From Sphingomonas_R arantia (GTDB lineage Bacteria; Pseudomonadota; Alphaproteobacteria; Sphingomonadales; Sphingomonadaceae): DNA of 64,000 nucleotides. This document shows positions 24,793 through 33,185 of this stretch, one piece after another. Below the pieces are notes generated by a model, which saw nothing but the letters and a program-made list of their open reading frames with translations, was not told the origin of the DNA and made no database searches. Each line of letters starts with the position of its first letter. Position 1 is the first letter of the stretch. The position numbers were made by a program, and so were the translations under genes. The stretch lies in assembly GCF_042682045.1 (NCBI RefSeq), contig NZ_JBHUGS010000001.1, positions 806,001 to 870,000 of the forward strand, given 5' to 3'.

Positions 24793-24898
24793 GGCCGCCC
24801 GTCCTAGCGGGCGATGGTTAACAAGCCGGTCGGCGGTTCGTTGAGGCGGCGCGCCCACAGTACTCGCTTCGTTCCGTCTGCTTTGCTATCCGTGCGGC

Positions 24899-27208
24899 AT
24901 GGCAGACCCGACCGAGATTATCGATACCCCGTTCGATAGCGCGCTGGAGCAGCGCTACCTGGTCTATGCGATGTCGACGATCACGGCGCGGTCCTTGCCG
25001 GACGTGCGCGACGGGTTGAAGCCGGTGCATCGCCGGTTGCTGTGGGGGATGCGCCTGCTGCGGCTGGACCCGACCGCGGCGTACCAGAAATGCGCGCGCG
25101 TCGTCGGCGAGGTGATGGGCAAATATCACCCGCACGGCGACCAGTCGATCTACGACGCGATGGTGCGGTTGGCGCAGACCTTCTCGCTGCGGTATCCGCT
25201 GGTCGACGGGCAGGGCAATTTCGGGAATGTCGACGGCGATAACGCCGCGGCGATGCGCTACACCGAAGCGCGCATGACGGCGGCGGCGGCCGAGCTGATG
25301 GCCGGGCTGGACGAGGGCACCGTCGACTTCAAGCCGAGCTACAACGGCGCGGAGATCGAGCCGGAGGTGTTCCCCGGGCTGTTCCCCAACCTGTTGGCGA
25401 ACGGCGCGTCGGGGATCGCGGTGGGGATGGCGACGTCGATCCCGCCGCATAACGTGGCCGAGCTGATCGATGCCGCGCTGATCCTGATCGATGCGCCGGA
25501 GACCGAGGCGGCGGCACTGGTCGATCCGGTCGACGGGCCGGTGCGTGGGCCGGATTTCCCGACGGGCGGCGTGCTGGTCGACAGTGCGGCCGCGATCCGC
25601 GAAAGCTATGCGACCGGGCGCGGCGGGTTCCGCATCCGCGCGCGGTGGGAGCTGGTGGAGCCGGCCGACAAGCGGTCGGCCTATGCGATCATCGTCCACG
25701 AAATCCCGTATCAGGTGCAGAAATCCAAGCTGATCGAGCAGATCGCGGACCTGATCAACGACAAGAAACTGCCGATCCTGGAGGATGTCCGCGACGAGAG
25801 CGATGAGACGATCCGGCTGGTGCTGGCGCCGCGCGACCGGAAGGTCGACCCGCAGATGCTGATGGACAGCCTGTTCCGCATGACGGACCTGGAGGTGCGG
25901 ATTCCGCTGAACCTCAACGTGCTGGACGCGAACCGGACGCCGGGGGTGATGAACCTGGCGCAGGCGCTGAATGCGTGGCTGGCGCACCAGTTCGTCGTGC
26001 TGCGCCGCCGTTCCGAGCACCGGTTGCAGAAGATCGACGACCGGATCGAGCTGCTCGAAGGCTATCTGATCGCGTATCTCAATCTGGACCGCGTGATCCA
26101 GATCATCCGGACCGAGGACGAGCCGAAACCGGTGATGCTGGCGGAGTTCGAGGGGCTGACCGACCGGCAGGCGGAGGCGATCCTGAACATGCGGCTGCGA
26201 TCGCTGCGCCGGCTGGAGGAGATGGAGATCGTGCGCGAGCGCGACGGGCTGGCGAAGGAACGCGCCGGGCTGGTCGCGCTGATGGACGATCCGAAGAAGC
26301 AGCGCGCGCGGATGAAGAAGGACCTCGGCAAGCTGCGCGAGCGCTACGGGCCGGAGACGGCGCTGGGCGCGCGGCGGACGACATTGGTCGAGTCGGGGCC
26401 GGCGCGCGAGATCCCGCTGGAGGCGATGATCGAACGCGAGCCGATCACGGTGATCCTGTCCGAACGCGGCTGGATCCGGGGCATGAGCGGGCACCGCGAC
26501 CTGGCGGCGGCCGATACGCTGAAGTTCAAGGAAGGCGACGGGCCGGCGTTCGCGTTCCATGCGCACACGACCGACCGGCTGCTGCTGGTGGCGGACAATG
26601 GGCGGTTCTACACGCTGGCGGCGGACAAGCTGCCGAGCGGGCGCGGGTTCGGGGAGCCGGTGCGGCTGCTGATCGATGTCGAGGGGGAGGCGGCGCTGCT
26701 CGCGATGTTCCCGGCCCGGCCCGAGGGGCGGCTGTTGCTGGCGAGCGGGGACGGTCGCGGGTTCATCGCGCGAATGGCGGAGGTGGTGGCGGAGACGCGG
26801 AAGGGGCGGCAGGTGGTCAATGTGCGGCCGGGATCGAAGCTGCGCGTCGTGCGGGCGGTGGACCCCACCGACGATTATGTCGCGGTGATTGGCGAGAACC
26901 GCAAGCTTGTGGTGTTCCCGATTGCCGAACTGCCCGAACTGGCGCGCGGGGCGGGCGTGCAGTTGCAGCGGTACCGCGACGGCGGGCTGTCCGATGCGGT
27001 GACGCTGGCGTTCGATCGCGGCTTGAGCTGGACGATGGGCGGGGACAGCGGGCGGACGCGGACCGAGACGGACCTGAGCGCGTGGCGGACCGCGCGCGGG
27101 GCGGGCGGGCGGATGCCGCCCAACGGGTTCCCGCGCGACAACAAGTTCGAGGAGCGCCGCGGTGACGCTACGGCACCGAACCCTGCGAACCGACCAATGA
27201 AGAATTAA
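24899..27208 (+). CDS. parC: DNA topoisomerase IV subunit A
   Basis: 769 residues. Type IIA A-subunit: active-site Tyr121 in AMRYTEARM, tower and coiled-coil up to about 480, then a degenerate C-terminal beta-pinwheel. ParC rather than GyrA because the GyrA-box (QRRGGKG) is absent and length is short. The quinolone-determining segment reads HPHGDQSIYDAM; the residue aligned with Ser80 of E. coli ParC is Gln82, while the acidic partner is Asp86. With ParE it decatenates chromosomes. Start ATG 24899 gives the normal N-terminus. Confidence 0.95.
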   Translation: MADPTEIIDTPFDSALEQRYLVYAMSTITARSLPDVRDGLKPVHRRLLWGMRLLRLDPTAAYQKCARVVGEVMGKYHPHGDQSIYDAMVRLAQTFSLRYPLVDGQGNFGNVDGDNAAAMRYTEARMTAAAAELMAGLDEGTVDFKPSYNGAEIEPEVFPGLFPNLLANGASGIAVGMATSIPPHNVAELIDAALILIDAPETEAAALVDPVDGPVRGPDFPTGGVLVDSAAAIRESYATGRGGFRIRARWELVEPADKRSAYAIIVHEIPYQVQKSKLIEQIADLINDKKLPILEDVRDESDETIRLVLAPRDRKVDPQMLMDSLFRMTDLEVRIPLNLNVLDANRTPGVMNLAQALNAWLAHQFVVLRRRSEHRLQKIDDRIELLEGYLIAYLNLDRVIQIIRTEDEPKPVMLAEFEGLTDRQAEAILNMRLRSLRRLEEMEIVRERDGLAKERAGLVALMDDPKKQRARMKKDLGKLRERYGPETALGARRTTLVESGPAREIPLEAMIEREPITVILSERGWIRGMSGHRDLAAADTLKFKEGDGPAFAFHAHTTDRLLLVADNGRFYTLAADKLPSGRGFGEPVRLLIDVEGEAALLAMFPARPEGRLLLASGDGRGFIARMAEVVAETRKGRQVVNVRPGSKLRVVRAVDPTDDYVAVIGENRKLVVFPIAELPELARGAGVQLQRYRDGGLSDAVTLAFDRGLSWTMGGDSGRTRTETDLSAWRTARGAGGRMPPNGFPRDNKFEERRGDATAPNPANRPMKN

Positions 27209-27235
27209 CCATTGGGCGGCTAGGTCGGGTCGACC

Positions 27236-29008
27236 ATGCTGGGCCAGCCCGACATTCGCGACGATTCGCAACCGGTGGATGCCGTGCCGCCCGAGGCGGG
27301 ACTTCAACTTGGACTTGGACCGAAGGTGATCGCCGCGATCGGCAGCGTGCGGCAATCCTATCTGGACGCGCTGCCGATCCCCACCGCGATCGTATCGGTC
27401 CGCGACGGCGCGATGACGGTCCTTCATTATAACGAACGCTATGCCGTCAGCATGCGCGTGCCGTCCGACGGCCTGCTCGACAAGCCGGACATGGCGAGCG
27501 CGGTGTGCCGGTTCGCGGCCGAAACCGACGCGATCGAGGAATTTGACTGGATCGACGGCGACGAGATCGACGGACAGCACTACCGCGTGCGGCTTGCGCG
27601 CCTGTCGCGGCTGGACCCGGATGCCGAGCGGGTGATGGTATCCGCGCTGGACCGAACGGCGGAAGTGCAGACCCAACGTTCGTTGCGTGCGGAGATGACG
27701 CATGACAGCCTGACCGGGTTGCCGAACCGCACCGCATTCGCCGATGCAATGGCCGATGCGATCGAGGCAGGGGGCGCCCGGGACACCGCGCCCGATGCGC
27801 GCAGCGGCGCCGGGCTGGCCGTGCTGATCGTCGATCTGGCGCGGTTCAGCCGGGTGAACCAGTGCCTGGGGTCGGCGGTGGGCGACGAACTGATCGTCAC
27901 GGTCGCGCGGCGGCTGGTCGGCACGGTGCGCAGCGGCGACATGCTCGCGCGGATCGGGGGCAACGAATTCGCGATCCTGATGCGGCTGGCCGACGTCGCC
28001 GACGACGCGGTGGTGGCGGCACACCGCATCCAGGCAGCGCTGGCGACGCCGTTCCGGCTGTCCGAGATGGAGATCCGTGTGGACTGCGCGATCGGCTGCG
28101 CCATGCCCGACGGGGGAGGATCGCTGGCCACCGATCTGTTCCGCAATGCGCAGTTTGCGGTGAAGCGGGCGAAACAGACCGGGCGGATCGAGCTGTTCCA
28201 GGCGCGCGAGGTGAACGCGGTCCGGCGGCGGTTCAGCCTGGAAACCGAATTGCGCCGCGCGATCGAGAATGACCGGCTGACGCTGGCGTACCAGCCGCTG
28301 ATCGACCTGCGCACCGGCGCGGTGAGCGGGTTCGAGGCGCTGGCCCGCTGGCACGACCCGCAGCGCGGGCCGATCGAACCGGGCGAGTTCATTCCGGTGG
28401 CCGAGGAGTCGGGGCTGATCCTGCCGCTCGGCCGCTGGGCGATCGAGGCCGCGGCGCGGACGCTGGTGGCGTGGGACCGGACGGCGGGCCGCAAGCTGCC
28501 GGTGCAGGTGTGCGTCAACCTGTCCGCCGTGCAGATCCAGCGCGACGATGTGTCCGCGACCGTCGAGGCGGTACAGGCGGCGCATGACGTGGCGGGTCGG
28601 ATGAAGCTGGAACTGACCGAAAGCTGCATCGTGGCGGATCCGGAGCGGGCCGTGCGCGTGCTGCACGCGTTGCAGGAACAGGATGTGCGGATCGCGATCG
28701 ACGATTTTGGGACGGGCTATTCCTCGCTCGCCTATCTGCAGAAGCTGCCGATCGACGAGCTGAAGATCGACCGGAGCTTCATCACGCCGATGCTGCGCGA
28801 CCGCGATTCGCTGGCGATCGTGCGCGCGGTGCTGAGCCTGGCGGCGGCGCTGGGGATGAGCACGACGGCCGAGGGGGTCGAGACGGTCGAACTGGGCCAG
28901 ACGCTGGGGGCGCTGGGCTGCACCCGCGGGCAGGGCTGGTATTATGCGCGTCCGCTGACGCCCGAGGCGGCCTATGCCTATTGGCTGGCGCGCCGGCACA
29001 ACAGCTAG
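27236..29008 (+). CDS. Sensor-like GGDEF/EAL protein, probable c-di-GMP phosphodiesterase
   Basis: 590 residues. An N-terminal PAS-like region (about 35-145; SYLDALPIPTAIVSVRDG) precedes a GGDEF domain (about 155-325) whose signature is altered to GGNEF (241-245), so cyclase activity is doubtful. The EAL domain (about 335-585) keeps FEALARW (E367), the Asp pair in IDDFGTGYSSL, and AEGVET, so it should hydrolyse c-di-GMP. No membrane segment. It lies 27 bases after parC and ends in a stop that overlaps the convergent CCA-transferase stop. Confidence 0.88.
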   Translation: MLGQPDIRDDSQPVDAVPPEAGLQLGLGPKVIAAIGSVRQSYLDALPIPTAIVSVRDGAMTVLHYNERYAVSMRVPSDGLLDKPDMASAVCRFAAETDAIEEFDWIDGDEIDGQHYRVRLARLSRLDPDAERVMVSALDRTAEVQTQRSLRAEMTHDSLTGLPNRTAFADAMADAIEAGGARDTAPDARSGAGLAVLIVDLARFSRVNQCLGSAVGDELIVTVARRLVGTVRSGDMLARIGGNEFAILMRLADVADDAVVAAHRIQAALATPFRLSEMEIRVDCAIGCAMPDGGGSLATDLFRNAQFAVKRAKQTGRIELFQAREVNAVRRRFSLETELRRAIENDRLTLAYQPLIDLRTGAVSGFEALARWHDPQRGPIEPGEFIPVAEESGLILPLGRWAIEAAARTLVAWDRTAGRKLPVQVCVNLSAVQIQRDDVSATVEAVQAAHDVAGRMKLELTESCIVADPERAVRVLHALQEQDVRIAIDDFGTGYSSLAYLQKLPIDELKIDRSFITPMLRDRDSLAIVRAVLSLAAALGMSTTAEGVETVELGQTLGALGCTRGQGWYYARPLTPEAAYAYWLARRHNS

Positions 29009-30201
29009 CGGTCGGTTTTGGCCCGTTCCACGGCGGCGCGCGCGATGTTGGCGACGCGGTCGGGCGGGAAGCCGGCGTCGGACCAGCTGCGCTCGATCTG
29101 GTGCAGCGTGCGTGCGACGAGCGGGCCGGGAGCGAGGCCCATCGCGATCAGGTCACCACCGCTGATGCCGAGCACGGGGCGCTCCCAGCCGTTGAGCGCG
29201 GCGACATTACCACCGGTCAGTAGCAGCCGATCGATCGCGGGTTCGAGTCGGACGCGGTAGGCGAGCGCGGCGGGGGTTTCGGCTGGATCGCGCGTGGCGG
29301 CGAGCTTGAGACGCAGGACTTGCTGTTTCGACAGTTTGAGGCGTTGACCGACGCCCTCCGCTTTTGCCGGATCGACCGGCAGGAGGGCGGCGAGCCGGCG
29401 TAGACCATCGGGCGCGATGTTGGCCGCTGCCTCCGCGGCGACCAGCGCCGACAGCCGGAGCAGCGCGGCGGCGTCGATTTCGGGCAGTACGGGGACGAAC
29501 AGGCCGCCCGAGATCATCAGGGCCACGGTGGCGGTCGGATCGGGCAAGGCCAGCAGCTTGAGCAGTTCGACGGCGATCCGTTCGCGCGACAGGGCCATCA
29601 GGTCGTTGGCGCGTGCGGAACAGGCGGCGAAGGAGGCCGGGTCCGGCGCGCCGCGGCCGAAGCGGGCGTGGAAGCGGAAGAAGCGCAGGATGCGGAGATG
29701 ATCCTCCGCGATGCGGACCAGCGGATCGCCGATGAACCGCACGAGGCCCTGGTCGAGATCGGCCAGCCCGCCGAAATAGTCGTGGACGACGCCGGTGGCA
29801 GGGTCCGCGGACAGCGCGTTGATCGTGAAGTCGCGGCGGGCGGCGTCGGCGCGCCAGTCGTCGGTGAACGCGACCTGCGCATGGCGGCCATCGGTCGAGA
29901 CGTCGTGACGGAGCGTCGTGATCTCGACCGGTTGGGGCCCGAGCATCGCGGTGACGGTGCCGTGCGCGACGCCCGACGGCGTGGTCCAGTAGCGCAGGTC
30001 GGCGGCGTCGAGCCGGGCGGTGACCGCATCGGGCGCGTGGACGGTGGCGAGGTCGATATCCTGCGGCGACAGGCCGAGCAACGTGTCGCGCACCCAGCCG
30101 CCGACATAGCGCGCGCCGTCCGGCCCGAGTGCGACGAACAGCGCGGTCACCAGCGCGGGATCGACGCCGACGGGCGGCAGCGTGACGTGTGTCGCGATCA
30201 T
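29005..30201 (-). CDS. cca: CCA-adding tRNA nucleotidyltransferase / polyA polymerase family
   Basis: 398 residues. Class II nucleotidyltransferase: YVGGWVRDTLLG, then DIDLATVHAPD holds the catalytic Asp pair, followed by EITTLRHDV and RRDFTINAL. The C-terminal half is helical (body and tail). Either adds CCA to tRNA 3' ends or polyadenylates RNA; in alphaproteobacteria the shape fits CCA addition. Its ATG overlaps the NUDIX gene stop (ATGA), so it is the last gene of a four-gene operon. Its stop codon and that of the convergent GGDEF/EAL gene share a CTAG. Confidence 0.88.
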   Translation of the reverse strand: MIATHVTLPPVGVDPALVTALFVALGPDGARYVGGWVRDTLLGLSPQDIDLATVHAPDAVTARLDAADLRYWTTPSGVAHGTVTAMLGPQPVEITTLRHDVSTDGRHAQVAFTDDWRADAARRDFTINALSADPATGVVHDYFGGLADLDQGLVRFIGDPLVRIAEDHLRILRFFRFHARFGRGAPDPASFAACSARANDLMALSRERIAVELLKLLALPDPTATVALMISGGLFVPVLPEIDAAALLRLSALVAAEAAANIAPDGLRRLAALLPVDPAKAEGVGQRLKLSKQQVLRLKLAATRDPAETPAALAYRVRLEPAIDRLLLTGGNVAALNGWERPVLGISGGDLIAMGLAPGPLVARTLHQIERSWSDAGFPPDRVANIARAAVERAKTDR

Positions 30202-30788
30202 ATCGCCAGCCGGCGTGCGAGGTTGACGATCATCGCCGCGGTGGCGCCCCAGATGCGGTTGTCGTCCCAGGTCATCTCGTAGATCGTCCGTTCGCGGCCG
30301 CGCCAGATCATGGTGCGCGGCGCATGGTTTTCGGGGGCCAGCAGGAAGGCGAGCGGGACTTCGAACAATTTGGCGACCTCTGCTTCCTGCGGCACGAGCG
30401 GCAGGTCGGGCGGGACCACCGCGACGACGGGCGTGACGTCGTAACCGGTGACGGTGCGGTAGCGGTCGGCGATGCCCACGATTTCGGCCAAGTGGCGGGG
30501 CAGGCCGATCTCCTCCTCCGCTTCCCGCAACGCCGCGGCGACCGGGCCGTCGTCGCCCGGATCGATCCGCCCGCCGGGCAGGGCCACCTGGCCGGCATGG
30601 GCGCGCAGCGTGTCGGTGCGGCGGGTGAGCAGGACGCCGGGTTCCGGACGGTCGGTGATGGCGAACAGCACCGCGGCCGGTGTGCCGTTCGCATCCTCGA
30701 CGCCGTCGATATCGTCGCCGGGCAGGAAGACGGTGCCGCGCGCATCGCCTGCCGCCATCCGTACGCGTAACCGCGCCGCCAGCGTCAT
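30198..30788 (-). CDS. NUDIX hydrolase, CoA pyrophosphatase-like
   Basis: 196 residues from ATG 30788, which overlaps the DUF1285 stop (ATGA); a longer form from 30827 is possible. The nudix box GGRIDPGDDGPVAAAL-REAEEEIGL has the insertion and LPGG lead typical of CoA diphosphatases (NudL/YeaB). Predicted to split CoA or acyl-CoA into phosphopantetheine and ADP in the cytosol. Sits between DUF1285 and CCA-transferase genes, an order recurrent in alphaproteobacteria. Confidence 0.88.
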   Translation of the reverse strand: MTLAARLRVRMAAGDARGTVFLPGDDIDGVEDANGTPAAVLFAITDRPEPGVLLTRRTDTLRAHAGQVALPGGRIDPGDDGPVAAALREAEEEIGLPRHLAEIVGIADRYRTVTGYDVTPVVAVVPPDLPLVPQEAEVAKLFEVPLAFLLAPENHAPRTMIWRGRERTIYEMTWDDNRIWGATAAMIVNLARRLAI

Positions 30789-31354
30789 GCCGCGGGCGTC
30801 ATCGGGAAGAAGCAGCCGGCGCTCCACAGGCCGGGCGAAGCGTCGTCCGCGTCCGTCGCGATGGCGGCGAGTTCGTAATAGACCGGGCGGGCGATGAGCG
30901 CGTCCAGTCCGGTGCGGACCGTGAGATAGGGGTGCGGGCCGTCCGCGCGATCGACGAAGTGCAGCGGATGGTCCGTGTCGGCGATCACGACGTCGCCGGT
31001 GTTGAGCCGGAAGGCGAGCGTGGCGTCGTGTCCTTCGCCGGCGACCTTGACCTCGACCGCGACGAACGGCGCGTCCTCGACCGCGATGTCGAGTTTCTCG
31101 GCGGGCGTGACGAGGACGTAGCCGCCGTCCGGTTCGCGGCGCAGGATGCCGGCGAACAGCCGGACCATCGCGGGGCGGTTGATCGGTGCGCCTTCGTGAT
31201 ACCAGGTGCCGTCCCGCGCGATCCGCATCGCGCTGTCGCCGCAGCGCGCGGGGTTCCAGCTGTCGACCGGCGGCAGTTTGCGCTCGGCGACCAGCTGCGC
31301 GATCTGGGCGAGCGAGAGGGTGCTGAGGTCGGACGGGGGCGCGGGTGCGGGCAT
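30785..31354 (-). CDS. DUF1285 family protein
   Basis: 189 residues. Conserved stretches are WNPARCGDSAMRIARDGTWYHEG, RPAMVRLFAGILRRE and HPLHFVDRADGPHPYLTVR, then RPVYYELA. This matches DUF1285, a two-domain beta-rich family of unknown function. Starts 9 bases after the GNAT stop and overlaps the NUDIX start, so it belongs to one operon with NUDIX and CCA-transferase. No signal peptide. Confidence 0.9.
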   Translation of the reverse strand: MPAPAPPSDLSTLSLAQIAQLVAERKLPPVDSWNPARCGDSAMRIARDGTWYHEGAPINRPAMVRLFAGILRREPDGGYVLVTPAEKLDIAVEDAPFVAVEVKVAGEGHDATLAFRLNTGDVVIADTDHPLHFVDRADGPHPYLTVRTGLDALIARPVYYELAAIATDADDASPGLWSAGCFFPMTPAA

Positions 31355-31363
31355 CGCCGCGAT

Positions 31364-31927
31364 CTACGGCAAGTCCGGCGGCGACGCAAAGGCCGGGCCG
31401 ATCGTCCCGCGCGGGGGCAGCGTTGTGCCCGGCAGCGGCAGGACGAGCAGGCGGTGGCGCTCGAACGGGCCGGGCAGGTCCCAGCCCTGGGTCGGTTCCG
31501 CGACGAAGCCGAACCGGCCATAATAGCCGGGGTCGCCGATCAGGACGGGCGGCGGCGCGTGGCCGTCGACGATCGCGTGGATCGCGGCACGGGTCAGCCG
31601 CTTGCCGAGGCCGCCGGCCTGGTGCGCTGGATCGACCGCGACCGGGCCGAGCAGGGTGAGCGGGGTGGCGGTCCTGTCATCGCCGAACAGTGCGACCGGC
31701 CAGCACTGCACGGAGCCCAACAGCCGCCCCTCGCGCACCGCAGCGAAAGATTGGGCAGGCAACCAATCCACCCCGCTGCGCAGCCGGTAGGCGGTGCGGC
31801 CGTGGCGGTCCGGGCCGAACGCGGCATCGAGCAACGCCTCCACCGCACCCGGATCGACGAGCCGGAGCGGGAGCAGCGTGGTGACGGCGACGGGCGGAGC
31901 GCTGGACAGGGCGGGGGACCTTGGCAA
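31364..31927 (-). CDS. GNAT-family N-acetyltransferase (YhbS-like)
   Basis: Family core: PGAVEALLDAAFGPDRHGRTAYRLR, then GLGKRLTRAAIHAIVDG (acetyl-CoA loop) and LIGDPGYYGRFGF, as in YhbS-like enzymes. The start is uncertain: no ATG lies near the domain. TTG 31927 gives 187 residues with about 16 ahead of the domain; ATG 32005 gives 213 but would run through the promoter of the divergent SDR gene. It is followed 9 bases later by DUF1285 and is probably first in that operon. Substrate unknown. Confidence 0.75.
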   Translation of the reverse strand: MPRSPALSSAPPVAVTTLLPLRLVDPGAVEALLDAAFGPDRHGRTAYRLRSGVDWLPAQSFAAVREGRLLGSVQCWPVALFGDDRTATPLTLLGPVAVDPAHQAGGLGKRLTRAAIHAIVDGHAPPPVLIGDPGYYGRFGFVAEPTQGWDLPGPFERHRLLVLPLPGTTLPPRGTIGPAFASPPDLP

Positions 31928-31951
31928 GGACGGGGGATGCGCGCCTATACT
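31921..31951 (+). promoter_or_regulatory. Candidate promoter for the SDR-folB operon
   Basis: TTGGCA (31921-31926) and TATACT (31946-31951) with a 19-base spacer, 52 bases ahead of ATG 32004. Each box differs from consensus by one base. The spacer is longer than ideal. Confidence 0.35.
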
Positions 31952-32003
31952 GGCGGGCGTCGCGCGAAGAAAGCCGGCGCGACGTAGGGGTGGGGGCGAA
32001 GGC

Positions 32004-32771
32004 ATGACATCGGAATTCGGGACGCCGCGGACTGCCATCGTCACGGGCGGCGCGCGGCGGATCGGGGCGGCGCTGGTCCGCGCGTTGCATGCCGATGGCT
32101 GGCATGTCCTGCTCCATTGCCATGCGTCGGAGGCGGACGGGAACGCGCTTGCTGCCGAGTTGGGCGACCGGGTGGCGGTGGTGACCGCGGATCTCGCCGA
32201 GGCGGACGTGGCGGAGCGGGTGATGGCGGCGCTCGACGGGTTGCCGCCGGTGGCGCTGCTGGTGAACAACGCGTCGCGCTTCTCCTATGACAGCCTCGTC
32301 GATTTCACGGTGGCGGACTGGGACGCGCATCAGGCGATCAACCTGCGCGCGCCGGCGCTGCTGATCCAGGCGTTCGCCGCCGCCGTGCCGGAGAGCGCGG
32401 GCGGGCTGATCGTCAATATCCTCGATGCCAAGCTGGCGCAGCCGAACCCGGACTTCTTCTCCTATACCGTGTCGAAGATGGGGCTGGCCGGGCTGACCGA
32501 ACTGGCGGCGCGCGCGCTGGCCGGGCGGGGCATCCGGGTGTGCGGGATAGCGCCGTCGATCACGCTCGTCTCGGGTGCGCAGACGCGTGACAATTTCGAT
32601 GCGGTCCACCGGATGAACGCGCTTCGCCGCGGCGTGGTGGTGGACGACATCGTCGCCGCGCTGCGCTATCTGGTCGCGACGCCGGTGATGACCGGCCAAA
32701 CGATCACGCTCGACGCGGGGCAGCGTTTCCTGGCGTTGCCGCGCGACGTGCAATATATGGACGCACCATGA
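32004..32771 (+). CDS. SDR-family oxidoreductase, pteridine reductase-like
   Basis: 255 residues from ATG 32004 (GAAGG upstream). The nucleotide motif is TGGARRIG, whose Arg pair is typical of NADPH-using pteridine reductases (PTR1/FolM). NNAS, a Ser-poor active site and YTVSK (YxxxK) follow. It lacks the usual catalytic Ser two turns before the Tyr (ILDAKLAQ instead), as in FolM-type proteins, which have Asp there. The stop overlaps the folB start (ATGA). The neighbour makes dihydropterin or dihydromonapterin reduction the likely job. Confidence 0.82.
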   Translation: MTSEFGTPRTAIVTGGARRIGAALVRALHADGWHVLLHCHASEADGNALAAELGDRVAVVTADLAEADVAERVMAALDGLPPVALLVNNASRFSYDSLVDFTVADWDAHQAINLRAPALLIQAFAAAVPESAGGLIVNILDAKLAQPNPDFFSYTVSKMGLAGLTELAARALAGRGIRVCGIAPSITLVSGAQTRDNFDAVHRMNALRRGVVVDDIVAALRYLVATPVMTGQTITLDAGQRFLALPRDVQYMDAP

Positions 32772-33181
32772 CCGATACGCTGATCCAGACCCCATCGATC
32801 GACGGCCTCGTGCCCGCCGCGCTCGCCCCCAAGACGCACCGGATCTTTCTGACCGACTATGACGTACCGGTCGATATCGGCTTCCACGATTTCGAGATCG
32901 GGACGCCGCAGCGGATCCTGGTGTCGGTCGAGGTGTGGGTGACCGCCGCGGCGTTCGCGCTGGACGACGTCGCCGAATCGGCTTGGAACTATGATTTCCT
33001 GCGGACCGAGATCGGCCGGCTGGCGCGCGCGCGGCGGTTCAACCTGCAGGAAACGCTCGTCACGGCGATTTATGACCTGATCGCGGCGCGGGCGGGGGTG
33101 ACCGGCCTGCGCGTGTCGGCGCGTAAGCCGGACATCTATCCCGATTGCGCCGGGGTGGGCGTCGAGGTCTCGTCCTTCTGA
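32768..33181 (+). CDS. folB: Dihydroneopterin aldolase
   Basis: 137 residues. FolB fold: IFLTDYDVPVDIGFHDFEIGTPQRILVSVEV carries the conserved G-E segment, LQETLVTAIYDLI contains the conserved ET pair, and SARKPDIYP holds the catalytic Lys near the C-terminus. Cleaves dihydroneopterin to 6-hydroxymethyl-dihydropterin and glycolaldehyde in folate synthesis. Translationally coupled to the preceding pteridine-reductase-like gene. An N-terminal extension of about 20 residues precedes the fold. Confidence 0.9.
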   Translation: MTDTLIQTPSIDGLVPAALAPKTHRIFLTDYDVPVDIGFHDFEIGTPQRILVSVEVWVTAAAFALDDVAESAWNYDFLRTEIGRLARARRFNLQETLVTAIYDLIAARAGVTGLRVSARKPDIYPDCAGVGVEVSSF

Positions 33182-33185
33182 CGAC

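Noticed and set aside
24818..28999. Minus-strand frame of 1393 codons opposite parC and the GGDEF/EAL gene
   Set aside because: Arg/His/Pro-rich with no domain; it is the antisense shadow of two firm genes in GC-rich DNA.
31364..32005. Longer GNAT form starting at ATG 32005
   Set aside because: It would cover the promoter of the divergent SDR gene and adds a Pro/Arg-rich leader not seen in the family.
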